A stretch of DNA of 64,000 nucleotides. It comes from Pseudomonas sp. GM50. GTDB taxonomy: Bacteria > Pseudomonadota > Gammaproteobacteria > Pseudomonadales > Pseudomonadaceae. Below the pieces are notes generated by a model. It made no database searches. It was not told the origin of the DNA and was given only the letters and a program-made list of their open reading frames with translations. A program made the position numbers and the translations under genes. Shown here in pieces: positions 16,558-27,148 of this stretch. Numbering within the stretch: position 1 is the first letter of the stretch; every line of letters begins with the position of its first letter. The DNA lies in contig NZ_AKJK01000044.1 in NCBI RefSeq assembly GCF_000282375.1, positions 1 through 64,000 of the forward strand, in the 5' to 3' direction.

Positions 16558-19500
16558 TCAGTGGACCGTGACCTGACCAAGCGCCGGTTTCTGTTCCTGA
16601 GCCTGATGCTGTGGCGCATAGACCTGGGTGAAACGCACCGGCGGCAGATTGAACTGACCTTTTTGCGAGAAGCGCACCAGATGACGCAGGCGCAATTCAC
16701 CGCTCAAGGCATCCACCGGGATCGCGTAAGCCATTTGCCCCGGTTCGAAACGGGCCTTCTCCAGCGAAGTCGGCTCGGTGCCGGCCTTGCCCATCAGCTT
16801 GATGCCCCACGTGGTGCGCTCGACATCCGCACCCGGTGGCAGCGGCACTTCGAGCATGCCGTAGCGCAGCGGTTTCGCCGCTTTGCTGGTGATGATCACT
16901 TCGTCCAGGTACAGGCTGTCGCTGGACAACGGTTTGGTCCCGACGGCTTCGAGTTTGAACTCGAACGCTTCGTCACCCGGCACCAGACGCGACAGACGAC
17001 GAGTGATGGTCACGGCCATCGGGTCTACCGGCGGTTGCTTGCTCTGGAAGCTCAACATAGCGCGAAGCGGGCGTTCTTGCGTCCCGCTCAACGACAACGT
17101 TGCAGGCACGGTTGCAGCACCCTGCCACGTCCAATACACCTCTCCGGTATCACCGTACTTTTTCTTCCAGCCTTCACCCGGAGCCAGTGCGATGGTGGGC
17201 GAGGCCTGTTCGATGCTGCGTTGCAGCCAGGTCAGCGCCAAGGCGCGTTCCAGGGTCGATTGCTGTGGCAACAAGCGTTGCAACAGCGCTTGCGCGTGAG
17301 CCTGATCGAAGGCTTGCAACGACAGGTTCAGCGCTTCGACAAACGGCTGGGAGCTGGCGGCCACTTGTTGTTGCGCTGCGTCCAGTTGACGATTGAACGC
17401 CTCCGGCAGATTGACCTTGGCCTGACGCGCCAACGATGCGGTCAACAGCCGAGCGCTGGCCAGTCCCAATGCCGAGTCCGGATCGTTCATGACGAGGCTC
17501 TCTTCGCCATCGTCCATCACGCTCGCCCCATGGCCTTCGCCGGCTTTCACCAAATCGTCGATCAAACCGCTGAGCAACGTGTTCACTGGCAATTGCATCT
17601 GCTTGGCAAACGACAGAATCAACGCACGCTGCAACAGCGGCGTGTTCTGCGACTGCTTGGCGTACACCTCCAGCACCCGCTGCCAATGCTCCGGCGGCAG
17701 GCTCAGTTCCAGCGCTTTGCTGGCGTGCCAGTCGGCGTAATAGGCATAGGCGGTGAGGAACGCATCCGGCTCACCGTCAAAGCCCCACCAGGTGAAGCTC
17801 GCCGACGGACCGGCCATTTGCACCAGCCGCAGACGGCTGTTCTGCATGATCAAACGCAAGCGATCGCGGATCTGCGGGTTCGACGACAAGGTTGGATAAG
17901 CGATGCTCAACGGCAGTAAACGACTGGCGGTTTGCTCGACGCCGCCGTACGGATAGCTCAGCAGATCATCGAGGGCCGAACGGAACAGCGCTTGCGGGCT
18001 GTCATCCAGACGCAGGCGAATATCCGTGGCGTCTGCCGGCAAGGTCAACGGCGTATCACCGCTGACCACGTCCAGGCTTTGGCTTTGCGTTACCTGCCAG
18101 CCTTCGCCGGTCGCGGTCAGGCGCACGGCCAGGGCATCAGCGGTTTTACCGTCCTGCACCAGCTCGGCAGTCCACTCGCCATTCGCCACTGTGAACGCTG
18201 GCAATGCGATGTAGTTGATACCGTTGTTCAACGTGACCGGCACCCGTTGCTCGGCGCCACCGTAATGAATCACCAGCTCAGCCTTGACCGGTTTCTCGGC
18301 CTGGCTGAAAGCGAACACACCGAGGTCCGGTTTGTCGCTGTTGCGGAACTTGGTCGGGCCGCTCCACTTCAGGTACAGCGGTTTTTCCGAGCGCACGAAC
18401 TGCTTCTTCTGCCCGACCTGGCCGTCATCGGCGATGGCCCGGGCGGTGATGCGCCAGCGAGTCAGCGAGTCTGGCATTTTGAAGGTAAAGCGGGTTTTGC
18501 CATTCGCATCGGTGATCAATTCAGGCTGCCACGCGGCGGTGTCGACGTCTTCTCGACGCGGCCGCTCCAACACTTTCACGCCACGTTCGCTGCGGTTGGC
18601 TTTGCCCGGCGCGCCTGGGCTGCCCGGCAATGCCACGTCGTAGCTGATGAACGACAAACTGGCGCTGGTGCGCACGTTGTTGCGGCGTGGGTGATAGAAG
18701 AACTGGTCGATGGTCGGCGCGACTTCCGGTTGCAGGGCGTAGACCATCTCGTCCACGACACTGACCGTCAGGTGCGCCGGAATGGCTTTGCCGGCGAACT
18801 GGGTAGCGAGATCGACGGTAACGGTATCCCCTGGTTGATACGCTTCTTTGTCGGTGGTGATCGCCACATCGATCTGCGGCGCGACAACTTTGATACCGGC
18901 GTTCTGGAAGCTGTATTGGCCACCCTTGGTGTAAAGAACCGAGAACGTCAGGTTCGGCGCGAAGTTGTCCTTCACCAGGATGCGCGCGCGGTACTGGGTT
19001 TCGCTGATTTTTTCCATCTTCAGCCAGTCGCTGCCCTTGGACAGCAGCGCCGTGGCCTCGACCTTGTCGCGTTCCAGCGACAACAGCGCATCGATAATCG
19101 GCTCGGGGAAAGTGATCAACGCGAGGGCTTCGTCGCCGGCCTTGTACTCGGGTTTATCGAGGACGATTTCCACGGTGCCGGGCACGGCTTTAACGCCGTC
19201 GCCGGTGACCGAATGACCGGTCGCGCCAAGCACGCGGCCGTGATCATCCTTCAGCGTCAGGTTGTAAGTGCCCGGACGGTCGAAGGCCAGGGTGAAGCCT
19301 TTATCTTTGGCGGCGAGTTTACCTTCGCCAGTGGTCTGATCTTCGAGTCGCACCCAGCTGTAGCTGCTCGGGTTGACCGCTTTGCTCTGCTCGCTGCCAC
19401 CTTCGTTGGCATAGCTGAAGGCAACCTTGCCGCCCACCGCGCTGAACCGCTGCGGCGCGCTCAGGCGGAAACTCGCAGCCCCGCGATCGATGAGAATTTC

Positions 19501-21132
19501 CTTGGTGGTCTTGACCCGATACGCCGCGCCATCGCTGGCGAACACGGTGAGCATATAGCGGCTCGGTTTCTCGGCGGCAGGCAGGTCGAGGCTGGCGTTG
19601 CCCTTGGCGTCGGTGGTCAGTTCGGCGCTAGTCAGCTCTACCGGGAATTGCCCGAGGTATTGCAGCTCGTTATCGACCATCGACAGTTGTTGGGCACGCA
19701 GGCTCAGGCTCAACTTGGCGTTGGCCACCGGTTTGCCGTCCGGGTACAACAGCACCAGACTGCCCTTCACCGGTTCGCCGGTGCGGTAATCCTGCTTGGC
19801 CAGGTTCATGGAAATTTCGAAGTGCGGCTTGATGTATTCGGCAACACGGAAAGCGCTGCTGTAGGCCTGATCCTTGTAGCTGAAACGCAGCTCATAGCCG
19901 CCAGCCACGGCGTTGTCCGGCAACTGGAAACGACCCTGAGTACCTGCCTTGGAATCGAGCTTCAATGCCAACGATTGCAGCGCCGTGCCCGTAGCATCGA
20001 GCACGGTGACATTGACGTCGGCAGCGGTCGGTGCCACGGAATCCCGCGCATTCTTGAACTCGCGGCCGACGATTTTCAGCGACACCCAATCCCCCGGCCG
20101 ATACAGCGGCCGGTCGGTGAACGCATAGAGTTTGGTGTCGTAGATTTCGCTGTCGTAGTAGAAGTTCTCGGAGACGAACACCCCGCCCTCTTCGTCCTCG
20201 CCAATCACAAACGAACGCTCCGGGCTGACGTGTTTCAGACGCAGCAAGCCGTCGGCGTCAGTCGCGCCACTGCTCATCACGCCCAGGCCGTCGGTCCACA
20301 GCACATTGACCTTGGGCACCGAACTGCCTTCGTGTTTGCGCGCGGCCCACACCAGCAATTCATCGCCAGCAATCTTGCTCACGGCCACGGTATTGGAGAC
20401 GAAAACCATGGTGGTCGCGCGGTACTTGCCGACCAGCGCTTCCACCAGGTACAGGCCTGGCTTCAGGTTGCCCAACGGGATGTACACGTTGCCCGGCGAG
20501 ACACTGACGAACTCACTGGAAGAACCGGCCAGGTTCACGCCCTCAGGCGGCTGGATCGGTTTGGCTTGCCACAGCGGATAACGGAATTGGCTGACCACCG
20601 GCAGGCCCGGAATCAAGGCGAATTGTGGCTGTGCGTCGTAAGGCGTTGGCGCGGCGATGGCGGTGCCCATCTTCAGTTCCGGCACTTCCTCGGTGACTTG
20701 TTTACGCGACTCGTAGGAAAACGCCCGCTGCATCACCCGACGGGATTTGCGGTACCAGTTGTCCCACAGGTACGCGAGGGTGTTCGACAGGCCTTCGCCC
20801 TTGAACTGGCCGTCACTGACCACGCGGTGCAGGTTCTTCTGGCGCTTGAGGAAATCCAGCGGCTTGTCGATGCGATACACACGAATGTCCGCGCCGCCGT
20901 AAGGCTCCATGCGGAACCGGCGGTAATCGCGACCCGGCGCTTCGAGGCGAACCATCGCCTGTTCGTCGCTGGCGAAACTGCTGTCGGCCAGCAGGAAAAA
21001 GCTTTCACCGGCCACCGGCGTGTAGCCGCTCGGCTCGACGGTGTCTTCGGCGTTGACCGTGGCTAAAGGCGCCAGAAGGGCCAGCAACAGTGGAATTCGA
21101 GAGCAAATGCGCAGCATGCGGGCACCGATCAT
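16558..21132 (-). CDS. magD: MagD/YfaS-like bacterial alpha-2-macroglobulin
   Basis: 1524 residues with a signal peptide (about 1-28) and the bacterial alpha-2-macroglobulin layout: MG-type beta domains, an MG2/bait-like centre, [21 protein letters not shown] linker (about 840), the alpha-2-macroglobulin domain [13 protein letters not shown] and the thioester-domain helices. At about residue 1064 the CxEQ thioester is replaced by GGVEQ, so covalent trapping through a thioester is not expected; this is the YfaS/MagD class rather than YfhM. In P. aeruginosa MagD binds host elastase and is held at the inner membrane. The start at 21132 overlaps magC as ATGA. Confidence 0.92.
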   Translation of the reverse strand: MIGARMLRICSRIPLLLALLAPLATVNAEDTVEPSGYTPVAGESFFLLADSSFASDEQAMVRLEAPGRDYRRFRMEPYGGADIRVYRIDKPLDFLKRQKNLHRVVSDGQFKGEGLSNTLAYLWDNWYRKSRRVMQRAFSYESRKQVTEEVPELKMGTAIAAPTPYDAQPQFALIPGLPVVSQFRYPLWQAKPIQPPEGVNLAGSSSEFVSVSPGNVYIPLGNLKPGLYLVEALVGKYRATTMVFVSNTVAVSKIAGDELLVWAARKHEGSSVPKVNVLWTDGLGVMSSGATDADGLLRLKHVSPERSFVIGEDEEGGVFVSENFYYDSEIYDTKLYAFTDRPLYRPGDWVSLKIVGREFKNARDSVAPTAADVNVTVLDATGTALQSLALKLDSKAGTQGRFQLPDNAVAGGYELRFSYKDQAYSSAFRVAEYIKPHFEISMNLAKQDYRTGEPVKGSLVLLYPDGKPVANAKLSLSLRAQQLSMVDNELQYLGQFPVELTSAELTTDAKGNASLDLPAAEKPSRYMLTVFASDGAAYRVKTTKEILIDRGAASFRLSAPQRFSAVGGKVAFSYANEGGSEQSKAVNPSSYSWVRLEDQTTGEGKLAAKDKGFTLAFDRPGTYNLTLKDDHGRVLGATGHSVTGDGVKAVPGTVEIVLDKPEYKAGDEALALITFPEPIIDALLSLERDKVEATALLSKGSDWLKMEKISETQYRARILVKDNFAPNLTFSVLYTKGGQYSFQNAGIKVVAPQIDVAITTDKEAYQPGDTVTVDLATQFAGKAIPAHLTVSVVDEMVYALQPEVAPTIDQFFYHPRRNNVRTSASLSFISYDVALPGSPGAPGKANRSERGVKVLERPRREDVDTAAWQPELITDANGKTRFTFKMPDSLTRWRITARAIADDGQVGQKKQFVRSEKPLYLKWSGPTKFRNSDKPDLGVFAFSQAEKPVKAELVIHYGGAEQRVPVTLNNGINYIALPAFTVANGEWTAELVQDGKTADALAVRLTATGEGWQVTQSQSLDVVSGDTPLTLPADATDIRLRLDDSPQALFRSALDDLLSYPYGGVEQTASRLLPLSIAYPTLSSNPQIRDRLRLIMQNSRLRLVQMAGPSASFTWWGFDGEPDAFLTAYAYYADWHASKALELSLPPEHWQRVLEVYAKQSQNTPLLQRALILSFAKQMQLPVNTLLSGLIDDLVKAGEGHGASVMDDGEESLVMNDPDSALGLASARLLTASLARQAKVNLPEAFNRQLDAAQQQVAASSQPFVEALNLSLQAFDQAHAQALLQRLLPQQSTLERALALTWLQRSIEQASPTIALAPGEGWKKKYGDTGEVYWTWQGAATVPATLSLSGTQERPLRAMLSFQSKQPPVDPMAVTITRRLSRLVPGDEAFEFKLEAVGTKPLSSDSLYLDEVIITSKAAKPLRYGMLEVPLPPGADVERTTWGIKLMGKAGTEPTSLEKARFEPGQMAYAIPVDALSGELRLRHLVRFSQKGQFNLPPVRFTQVYAPQHQAQEQKPALGQVTVH

Positions 21133-21767
21133 TGGGAGAGGAAGTTCAGTCGATAGACGCCGATGAAGTTGGGGTTGGCTGCGTCGGGTATCCATCGGGT
21201 GTCCTTCCATGTCATGAGTTGTTGCAGGCTTGCGGAGCGCATGCCGTTGTCGGTTGGGGTGGTGGTACCGGTGTGATAGGCGATGAAGCGGCCCATCCAG
21301 ATCATCAGGTGCTGGTCGTCGCCCTGATCGAAAAACATCAAGTCGCCGGGTCGGGCCTGGGCCACATCGCGGCCGACCAGATGACTGTTGAACTGAATCA
21401 GTTTGATCGCGTTGACGTACGGCCCGACCTTGCCGCCGCCCTGCTGCCATTGCTGGGCGAGGCCGCGTTGGGCGTCGCTCAGTTGCAGTTCCGGCGGCAG
21501 GTAGCGATTGGACAAGCCATTGCTGCGCAGCCATTTGTCGTCATGGACTTTCAGCGCTTCGTTGGCGGCAAACCGCACCAGCCCGGCGCAGTCCTGCTGA
21601 TACCAGCGCGGGCTCGGGCCTTGGGTCAATTGTTCCTGGGCGATGCGCACGAACCAGGCGCGGAATACCTGGGATTGCTGCGGGTCGAGCGCCGGGGCTT
21701 CGCTGGCAAAGGTGCGAGTCCCCAGCAACAACGCCAGCAGGCCGAGGCCTCGGATAAGTGCGGTCAC
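21129..21767 (-). CDS. magC: MagC/YfaT-like DUF1175 protein, NlpC/P60-like
   Basis: 212 residues from GTG 21767, whose GTGA overlaps the magB stop; a longer ATG form to 21794 is possible. After a signal peptide (1-22), the body has the NlpC/P60 pattern: [10 protein letters not shown] with Cys60, [21 protein letters not shown] with His153, then FIAYHTG. These fit the Cys-His pair of papain-like cell-wall peptidases. E. coli YfaT is the homologue. Peptidase activity is inferred from the motif. The gene is sandwiched between magB and magD with overlaps on both sides. Confidence 0.84.
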   Translation of the reverse strand: MTALIRGLGLLALLLGTRTFASEAPALDPQQSQVFRAWFVRIAQEQLTQGPSPRWYQQDCAGLVRFAANEALKVHDDKWLRSNGLSNRYLPPELQLSDAQRGLAQQWQQGGGKVGPYVNAIKLIQFNSHLVGRDVAQARPGDLMFFDQGDDQHLMIWMGRFIAYHTGTTTPTDNGMRSASLQQLMTWKDTRWIPDAANPNFIGVYRLNFLSQ

Positions 21768-23479
21768 AGGGCTTTCCACTCCAGCGGCAGCCACTGCCAG
21801 TGACCGTCGGGCTCGCTGCCTTTGGGCAAGGTCAGGGCATATTTGCCATAGCCGCCGAGGGTGCGCAGTTTCGGGATCAGGTAGGTTTGCGCGGCGTTGT
21901 AGAACACCGGCTCCATGTCTTGCGGCAGGCTGTCGAGGGTTTCCTGTTGCATCAGTTGCGCCATGGAGTCCGGGCCGAAATAGATCGGCATCAGCAGGTC
22001 TTTCGGCACGACGTCAGCCATGGGCGGGAAGCGTTTGTCGAGGGTGCCGAGGGCTTTGTCGACCAGTTTGTCGTCAAGGGAGAACAGCAGCGTCGAACCG
22101 TGGCGCGCCAGGCTTACGCGCATAAAGGCTTTGCCGGTGATCGCGTCCGGTTGCTCGGCATCCTTGGCCTTGTAGGGACCGAAGTTGGAGCTGACCTGGC
22201 GCTGCCACTGATGAGTCTGGCCTTCCTGTTTCTCGACCACCGGGAACGCGTGCTCGGCGACGTTGCCTTCGTAGGCGCCGACCATCGAGCCGAACAGGTT
22301 GCCCAGGTCGCCGTCGAGTTTGGCACTGTCATCGTCGTTCAGGCTGGCCACCAGCAACGGCGTGTACAGCCGCGAATCGGCGTACCAGCACAGGCCGGCG
22401 GCACCGGCCATGTGTTCGGTCAGGGCTTGGGCCGCGGCGTCGTCGGCACCGAGTTTCACCAGCAGCGGTTTCTGTTGTTCGGCGGCCAGCGGCAAGGTCA
22501 CGCAGGCGCTGGCGCCCATCGGCATGGCTTGCCAGATCGGTTTGAAGTCGAAGTCTGGCTGGTTTTCCAGTTCGTCCATGGCGAGGAAGCTGTGCCAGCC
22601 CTTGTCGTCCATGTCGAAACGCAGGCCGGCAAAATTCGGGATGAAGCGCTGGTAACCCATGGCAAGGACGCTGGAGTTGACCGAGAGACGTTGTTTTACC
22701 TCAGGCGCGCGGGGTTGCAGGCCGAAGGCTTCGGGGAACAGTTTCTGGCCGCCGAGCAGTGCTTCCAGCGATTCAGTCGAGACCATGCCGGGTTCTTCGA
22801 CTGGACCATGGCCGGCGTCATAAAGCTTGGCCGGGTTGGACAGCACCACCAGTTTGTCGCCATGAGAGGCGAACAGCAGCGCTTTGCTGTTGTTGTAGGT
22901 GAGTTGATAAAGCGGCACCACATCGCCGGCGACCTTGATTTCAGCCAGCTTGCTCAGCTGCGTATCATCCAGCGCCACTTTTGCCAACGGCTCCAGCACC
23001 TTGGCCAGCCCGCCACGATCCATCACCAACAGAAAATCCTTGAGACGCCCATCCGCCCCGCGCCACAGCGCCACGTCCGCCGGTTGATCGAACAGCTGCT
23101 CGATCAGGCTGTCCTGCAACTTCAGGTCATGCTCGTAAATGATCCGCCGCAAGCTGCCGATCAAACCGAGACGGTCGGCGTGAGCCTGGTAATAGAAGAC
23201 GAAATCTTCGGTCAGGGTTTCCTTGAGAAACGGCACCGCCAGCAAATCCTTGGGCAGTTGGCTCAGGGAGTGGGTTTCGAGCAGACCGTCCGGCCGGCCC
23301 ATGCCCAGTTTGTCACTGGCCAGTTCCGCAGGCGGAGCCTTGGGTTTGTTCAGGAACCACCCCAACCCGCCTGCCACGCCGGCCACCAGGCACAGCCCGA
23401 TGACCAGCGCCGGCCAGCGACGGGAAGTGTTGGCGGCAGGTGCGTCGGCGGCAGCCGGGGAAACAGTGTTATCACTCAT
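21764..23479 (-). CDS. magB: MagB/YfaA-like DUF2138 membrane-anchored protein
   Basis: 571 residues. A cytoplasmic Ala-rich head is followed by one membrane helix (about 24-43, [20 protein letters not shown]) and a large periplasmic DUF2138 domain. The motif region [28 protein letters not shown] is the conserved start of this family. In P. aeruginosa MagB is one of the partners that hold MagD at the inner membrane. ATG 23479 is used; a GTG at 23485 is equally possible. It is 35 bases after magA and overlaps magC. Confidence 0.85.
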   Translation of the reverse strand: MSDNTVSPAAADAPAANTSRRWPALVIGLCLVAGVAGGLGWFLNKPKAPPAELASDKLGMGRPDGLLETHSLSQLPKDLLAVPFLKETLTEDFVFYYQAHADRLGLIGSLRRIIYEHDLKLQDSLIEQLFDQPADVALWRGADGRLKDFLLVMDRGGLAKVLEPLAKVALDDTQLSKLAEIKVAGDVVPLYQLTYNNSKALLFASHGDKLVVLSNPAKLYDAGHGPVEEPGMVSTESLEALLGGQKLFPEAFGLQPRAPEVKQRLSVNSSVLAMGYQRFIPNFAGLRFDMDDKGWHSFLAMDELENQPDFDFKPIWQAMPMGASACVTLPLAAEQQKPLLVKLGADDAAAQALTEHMAGAAGLCWYADSRLYTPLLVASLNDDDSAKLDGDLGNLFGSMVGAYEGNVAEHAFPVVEKQEGQTHQWQRQVSSNFGPYKAKDAEQPDAITGKAFMRVSLARHGSTLLFSLDDKLVDKALGTLDKRFPPMADVVPKDLLMPIYFGPDSMAQLMQQETLDSLPQDMEPVFYNAAQTYLIPKLRTLGGYGKYALTLPKGSEPDGHWQWLPLEWKAL

Positions 23480-23514
23480 GTTCACAAACCCAATTCATCC
23501 GTGGTGCGGGATGT

Positions 23515-24306
23515 TTAATAGTTGAAAGTCTTGACCAGCAGCAGGTCGCCGATCGCCCGCAAAGGCACGATGAAGGTCTCGCGTTTTTCGTCGACGGTGT
23601 TTTCGTTGAGTACCAGATTGATTTGCGAGGTGATTACCTCGTTCTGGTTGCTGGTCTCATCGAAGTTATAGCCGCCACTGCCGAAGTTGCCCCAATAGTT
23701 CACGTAAACCAGATAAGTGCCATGCATCGGCGCGGTCATGGTGAACATTTCCGGGCCGGGGCCATCGACCCCGTCCGGGTCCAGACCGCCGCCGTTGCTC
23801 ATCGCCGGGCGAGCCCAGAATGCATGTTGGCCGTCGGGGGTAATGATGTGCAGATCAAGTTCGGCCTTGGGATCGTCCCAACCCAGCACCACGCGAATTC
23901 GTGCCGGCGTGCGCAGGTTGTTGGCTTCGTAGAATTGAACGCGCTTGAGCGACTTGCCCTCGGAACTGCGCACTTCGACGCTGTTGGAGCCGGCGCCGAA
24001 CGCATATGGCCGGGCGAAACGCCCTTGGTCGTCGGTGTATAGATTCAGGGGATTGCCGTTGACCGCCAGGCTATGGGGCGGACGGAGCGTACCGAGGGCC
24101 TTGAGCTGGCCTTCGATCATCGTGCGATTGCGCTGCACGCCCCGGTCGATGGGCGGCGTGGGATAGGCGACTCGAGGGTTTTCACTACGGTCCAGCAGGC
24201 CGTGATAGCGCCAGCCGCCCACCGGTTCCGACAACTCGGCCGTGGGCTCGGCCCATGCCACTTGGGCGCAGACCAGCGTGATCAGCAGTGAAAGAACACA
24301 ACGCAT
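23515..24306 (-). CDS. magA: MagA-like DUF2135 periplasmic protein
   Basis: 263 residues with a signal peptide ending near QVAWA and a DUF2135 fold like that of MagF: ARIRVVLGWDDPKAELDLHI, TPDGQHAFW, GPGPEMFTMTAP and HGTYLVYVNYWG. First gene of the operon; AGGAGG lies 6 bases before ATG 24306. E. coli yfaPQSTA has only one DUF2135 gene, so this copy marks the six-gene Pseudomonas form. P. aeruginosa MagA is reported in the MagD complex. Confidence 0.83.
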   Translation of the reverse strand: MRCVLSLLITLVCAQVAWAEPTAELSEPVGGWRYHGLLDRSENPRVAYPTPPIDRGVQRNRTMIEGQLKALGTLRPPHSLAVNGNPLNLYTDDQGRFARPYAFGAGSNSVEVRSSEGKSLKRVQFYEANNLRTPARIRVVLGWDDPKAELDLHIITPDGQHAFWARPAMSNGGGLDPDGVDGPGPEMFTMTAPMHGTYLVYVNYWGNFGSGGYNFDETSNQNEVITSQINLVLNENTVDEKRETFIVPLRAIGDLLLVKTFNY

Positions 24307-24663
24307 GTAACGCCTCCTGCCATGCATAACGAAACCTGGCGCCCAATCCTCGGCGCGTTATTAATCTTACTGCTGGATACTGAAAAGCCGTTTGAGTCGC
24401 CTCAAACACACCGTCATGTTTCAAAACATGACGGGATACAAAGGCTGGCAATATAACATTCCCGCCAATCTGTTTTTCCGGTCTTTTTGTGCGCATCTCT
24501 GCATTTTTTTCAGATAATTCGAACAGCATCTGATCGAACCACCTATCGGACAACATGAAGCAGTTCCATTGCGGGTCTTTAATGGTTGCAGGATTCAACG
24601 TCAGCCCCTCGATCTGTCCACCCATACGACACTCAGGACTGACATCGCATCGGGAGACTCGTC
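24307..24663. other. Divergent control region of magA and an NAD(P)-binding protein gene
   Basis: 357 bases without a gene. It contains two hairpin-forming sequences (24391-24406, TTTGAG with CTCAAA; 24411-24434, see separate entry) and AT-rich stretches (24470-24520). The promoters of the mag operon and of the gene at 24664 must lie here; I cannot fix their -35/-10 boxes with confidence. Confidence 0.5.
24411..24434. promoter_or_regulatory. 24-bp palindrome upstream of magA
   Basis: CCGTCATGTTT and AAACATGACGG form a perfect 11-bp inverted repeat with a 2-base centre, about 105 bases before the magA start. Its symmetry and short centre fit a dimeric regulator site better than a terminator, and no T run follows. 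The regulator is unknown. Confidence 0.45.
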
Positions 24664-25413
24664 ATGAAAATCGTCGTCATGGGCGGTACCGGGCTGATCG
24701 GCAGACACCTGTGCAAAAACCTGCAAGACCAGGGGCATGAAACCCTGGCCGCATCACCCAGCACCGGCGTCAACGCCCTCACCGGCGAAGGACTGCAGAC
24801 CGCCTTGCAAGGCGCCGACGTGGTGGTCGACGTGGCCAACTCGCCCTCCTTCGAAGACGCTGCCGTGCTCGAATTCTTCGAAACTTCCGGGCGTAACCTG
24901 CTCGCCGCCGAGAAAACCGCCGGCGTCAAACACCATGTCGCCCTGTCGGTGGTGGGCACCGAGCGCATGCTCGACAGCGGTTACTTCCGGGCGAAAATGG
25001 CCCAGGAAACACTCATCAAGGACTCAGGCATTCCCTACACAATATTGCGGGCCACGCAGTTCTTCGAATTCATCGGGGCGATTTCGCACTCGGGCGCTCA
25101 GGACGGCGACACCGTCCGCCTGACCTCCGCCGAGCTACAACCGATTGCCGCGGTCGATGTCGCGACGGCGCTGGCGAAGGTCGCCGTGCAAGCGCCGAGC
25201 AATAAGACCCTGGAAGTAGCCGGCCCAGAGCGCTGGCCGCTGGTGGAATTCGTGCGCCTGTTTTTGCAACACACCAACGACCCGCGCCAGGCCCAAGCGG
25301 ACGACACAGTCCCCTACTTCGGTGCGCCCATCGATGATCATTCGCTCACGCCGGGAGAGCACCCCATCATCGGGCCGACGCGCTTCGAGAACTGGCTCAA
25401 GAGCAGCGTTTGA
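24664..25413 (+). CDS. NAD(P)-binding NmrA-like protein
   Basis: 249 residues, an atypical short-chain dehydrogenase. The dinucleotide motif GGTGLIG is at residues 7-13; no YxxxK is obvious in the usual place, and SGIPYTILRATQFFEFI matches the NmrA/complex-I-NDUFA9-like group often annotated as NAD(P)H-binding or NmrA family. GGGAGA lies 8 bases before the ATG. It is divergent from the mag operon. Role unknown; it may be a redox sensor or a reductase. Confidence 0.8.
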   Translation: MKIVVMGGTGLIGRHLCKNLQDQGHETLAASPSTGVNALTGEGLQTALQGADVVVDVANSPSFEDAAVLEFFETSGRNLLAAEKTAGVKHHVALSVVGTERMLDSGYFRAKMAQETLIKDSGIPYTILRATQFFEFIGAISHSGAQDGDTVRLTSAELQPIAAVDVATALAKVAVQAPSNKTLEVAGPERWPLVEFVRLFLQHTNDPRQAQADDTVPYFGAPIDDHSLTPGEHPIIGPTRFENWLKSSV

Positions 25414-25696
25414 TACGCAAATGGCTAATTGCACAGACTTGCCCACCCATTTGCATTCGACCTGACCAGTCATTTGCATCGGATTTTAACCAGCATGCTT
25501 CGTGGCCATGACCGGCAGAGAACGGCCCAAAGCGGACGCGCCCAACTGATTGCGCCTCTTACAAGACAAAGCTGCTGCTCATCTACTGAAGCACTAGCGG
25601 AGCACTCCGAAGCAATACATTGTCGCCGATCTAATACTAGAATCAATTTTTATATCTACCTCACATCAGCGAGCATGAGCAGCAAAGGGCGACCTA

Positions 25697-26512
25697 ATGC
25701 ACAACATGGAATCACTCAAAATATTCTTGGAATTGGCAAGACTCAGTAAAGCTGCATATGCCAGCCCGATAGCCCATAAGTACCACAGCTACAAAGGAAA
25801 ACCCTTCGATGACCAGAGAATAATTCACGGTTCTATCGGCAGAGGGTTCTGCCGCATTTTCTGGAACATCGAATCGGTAGTAATATGCTTTAGAGGTACT
25901 AGAGAAAGTGTTGATTGGCAAATTTCAAATCTAAAAGCTTTTCCGGTTAAGCTGCGAGACTGCCCGGAAGCCTCCAATACTCTCGTGCATCGAGGATTCC
26001 AAAAAACTCTAAACTACGATGATAAAACCACCAAACTTCGCAGTCTTGATGCCATACTTCGTTGCCTCGAAGAGAACAGCTTGCTAGATAAAAAAATTGC
26101 TATCACTGGGCACTCACTCGGAGGCGCTCTAGCGATATTATTTGCGGTCAAACTGCGAAGCTCGCACCCTGATAAAGTCAGAGAGAATCTCGAATCAATA
26201 ATAACCTTTGGATCGCCAGCTGTTGGTCTATCTACATTCAAAAAATTCTATGGAAAACTTGGCGAAAAAACAGTACGACTGATAAATAGTTCAGATGCAG
26301 TTCCTTTCACCCCACCATTATTCTATCAGCATGTGGGATCCGAAATATGGCTGCAAAATGAAGGCATCTCAACAAGTGGTGGCTGGCTTGTGCGTCTTGT
26401 CAAGGCACTAAAAGGGCCCGCATCGAATTTCTCATCCGATCACTCAATAGTGCAATATATATTGAAACTGAAAGCGCTTATAAACTCCCAAACCAATAGT
26501 CTGGAAAGATGA
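25697..26512 (+). CDS. Class 3 (fungal-type) lipase-like protein
   Basis: 271 residues of the lipase_3 family. The segment SVVICFRGTRESVDWQISNL holds the oxyanion-type RGT; the nucleophile is Ser140 in ITGHSLGGA; an Asp in NSSDAVPFTPP and a His in SSDHSIVQY (near 252) complete the triad. No signal peptide is seen. AAGGG precedes ATG 25697. Codons are clearly AT-richer than in the neighbouring mag genes, suggesting acquisition by transfer. Substrates could be phospholipids or acylglycerols; an effector role is possible but nothing nearby shows a secretion link. Confidence 0.8.
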   Translation: MHNMESLKIFLELARLSKAAYASPIAHKYHSYKGKPFDDQRIIHGSIGRGFCRIFWNIESVVICFRGTRESVDWQISNLKAFPVKLRDCPEASNTLVHRGFQKTLNYDDKTTKLRSLDAILRCLEENSLLDKKIAITGHSLGGALAILFAVKLRSSHPDKVRENLESIITFGSPAVGLSTFKKFYGKLGEKTVRLINSSDAVPFTPPLFYQHVGSEIWLQNEGISTSGGWLVRLVKALKGPASNFSSDHSIVQYILKLKALINSQTNSLER

Positions 26513-26540
26513 CTTGGCACCTCCTCCGGCCTTCTTATTG

Positions 26541-26819
26541 TCAGACGAGAGAGGGCGGGAGGGCAATAACTGCCGGGGCACGAGCGTCCGCTAGGGCTGG
26601 GGTTGCCGTCGCAACAGGCTGGATTTCTTCTAGGTAGTTAAATGTCACCTTGAAAACGTGCTCTATCACTTCCTGCGACCTAGATATACTCTCCCACGCA
26701 TAATCAGTTATACCCGCATCCGCGCACTTTACGTTAAGCGAGAGGCTTGACTTAAGCATTGCTAGCAGAGGTCGCTCATACTCAGGCTTGGATAGAAAAT
26801 CTACCGACAAGTTAGCCAT
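26541..26819 (-). CDS. Hypothetical protein
   Basis: 92 residues with no recognised family; the middle is amphipathic and the C-terminus is rich in Ala and Pro. AT-rich like the lipase gene, with which it is convergent. No good ribosome binding site is visible, and a large imperfect hairpin lies just upstream, so it may be a gene remnant. Confidence 0.35.
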   Translation of the reverse strand: MANLSVDFLSKPEYERPLLAMLKSSLSLNVKCADAGITDYAWESISRSQEVIEHVFKVTFNYLEEIQPVATATPALADARAPAVIALPPSLV

Positions 26820-26859
26820 CACATTTGCAACTTCGCCCTCAGGGTCTTGGGCCTTGCGG

Positions 26860-26912
26860 AAAAGGGGAATGATTTATTTTTCAGAAATAAGAAAATAATT
26901 CCGTCCCCTTTT
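26860..26912. repeat. Imperfect inverted repeat with AAAAGGGG ends
   Basis: AAAAGGGGAATGATTTATT faces AAAATAATTCCGTCCCC plus TTTT about an AT-rich centre. Sequences of the form AAGGGGAC..ATTTATTTTC commonly border IS200-like or REP-associated transposase genes in gammaproteobacteria; no such gene is intact here. The rest of 26820-27148 shows no convincing gene. Confidence 0.4.
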
Positions 26913-27148
26913 TTTTCATATAGATTGGACTTGGAGGCCACGACTCTGAGGAAATACAACCTTGCCCAATCCCGAACTGCTAAAATCGAGGCCGAAGATC
27001 TGACTCCTTCGCCGTATCGACTGGTATCGCTGGTGATGGACAAGGTGCATAGTCCGGGCAGGGTTAATGTCGATGACCACATCGATCCTGCCAAGACCGG
27101 AGCATTCCCGGTAGTTGCACATGAATTTATACTGCCAGGTCGTGCTGA

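Noticed and set aside
17932..21066. A 1044-codon open frame on the plus strand
   Set aside because: Antisense to magD; composition-driven, no recognisable domains or binding site, and magD has full domain support.
21758..23518. A 586-codon open frame on the plus strand
   Set aside because: Antisense to magB and rich in Gln/Arg/His as expected of shadow frames in high-GC DNA.
25697..26512. The lipase as a type VI secretion effector
   Set aside because: No vgrG, PAAR, hcp or adaptor gene nearby and no immunity gene directly adjacent; left only as a possibility.
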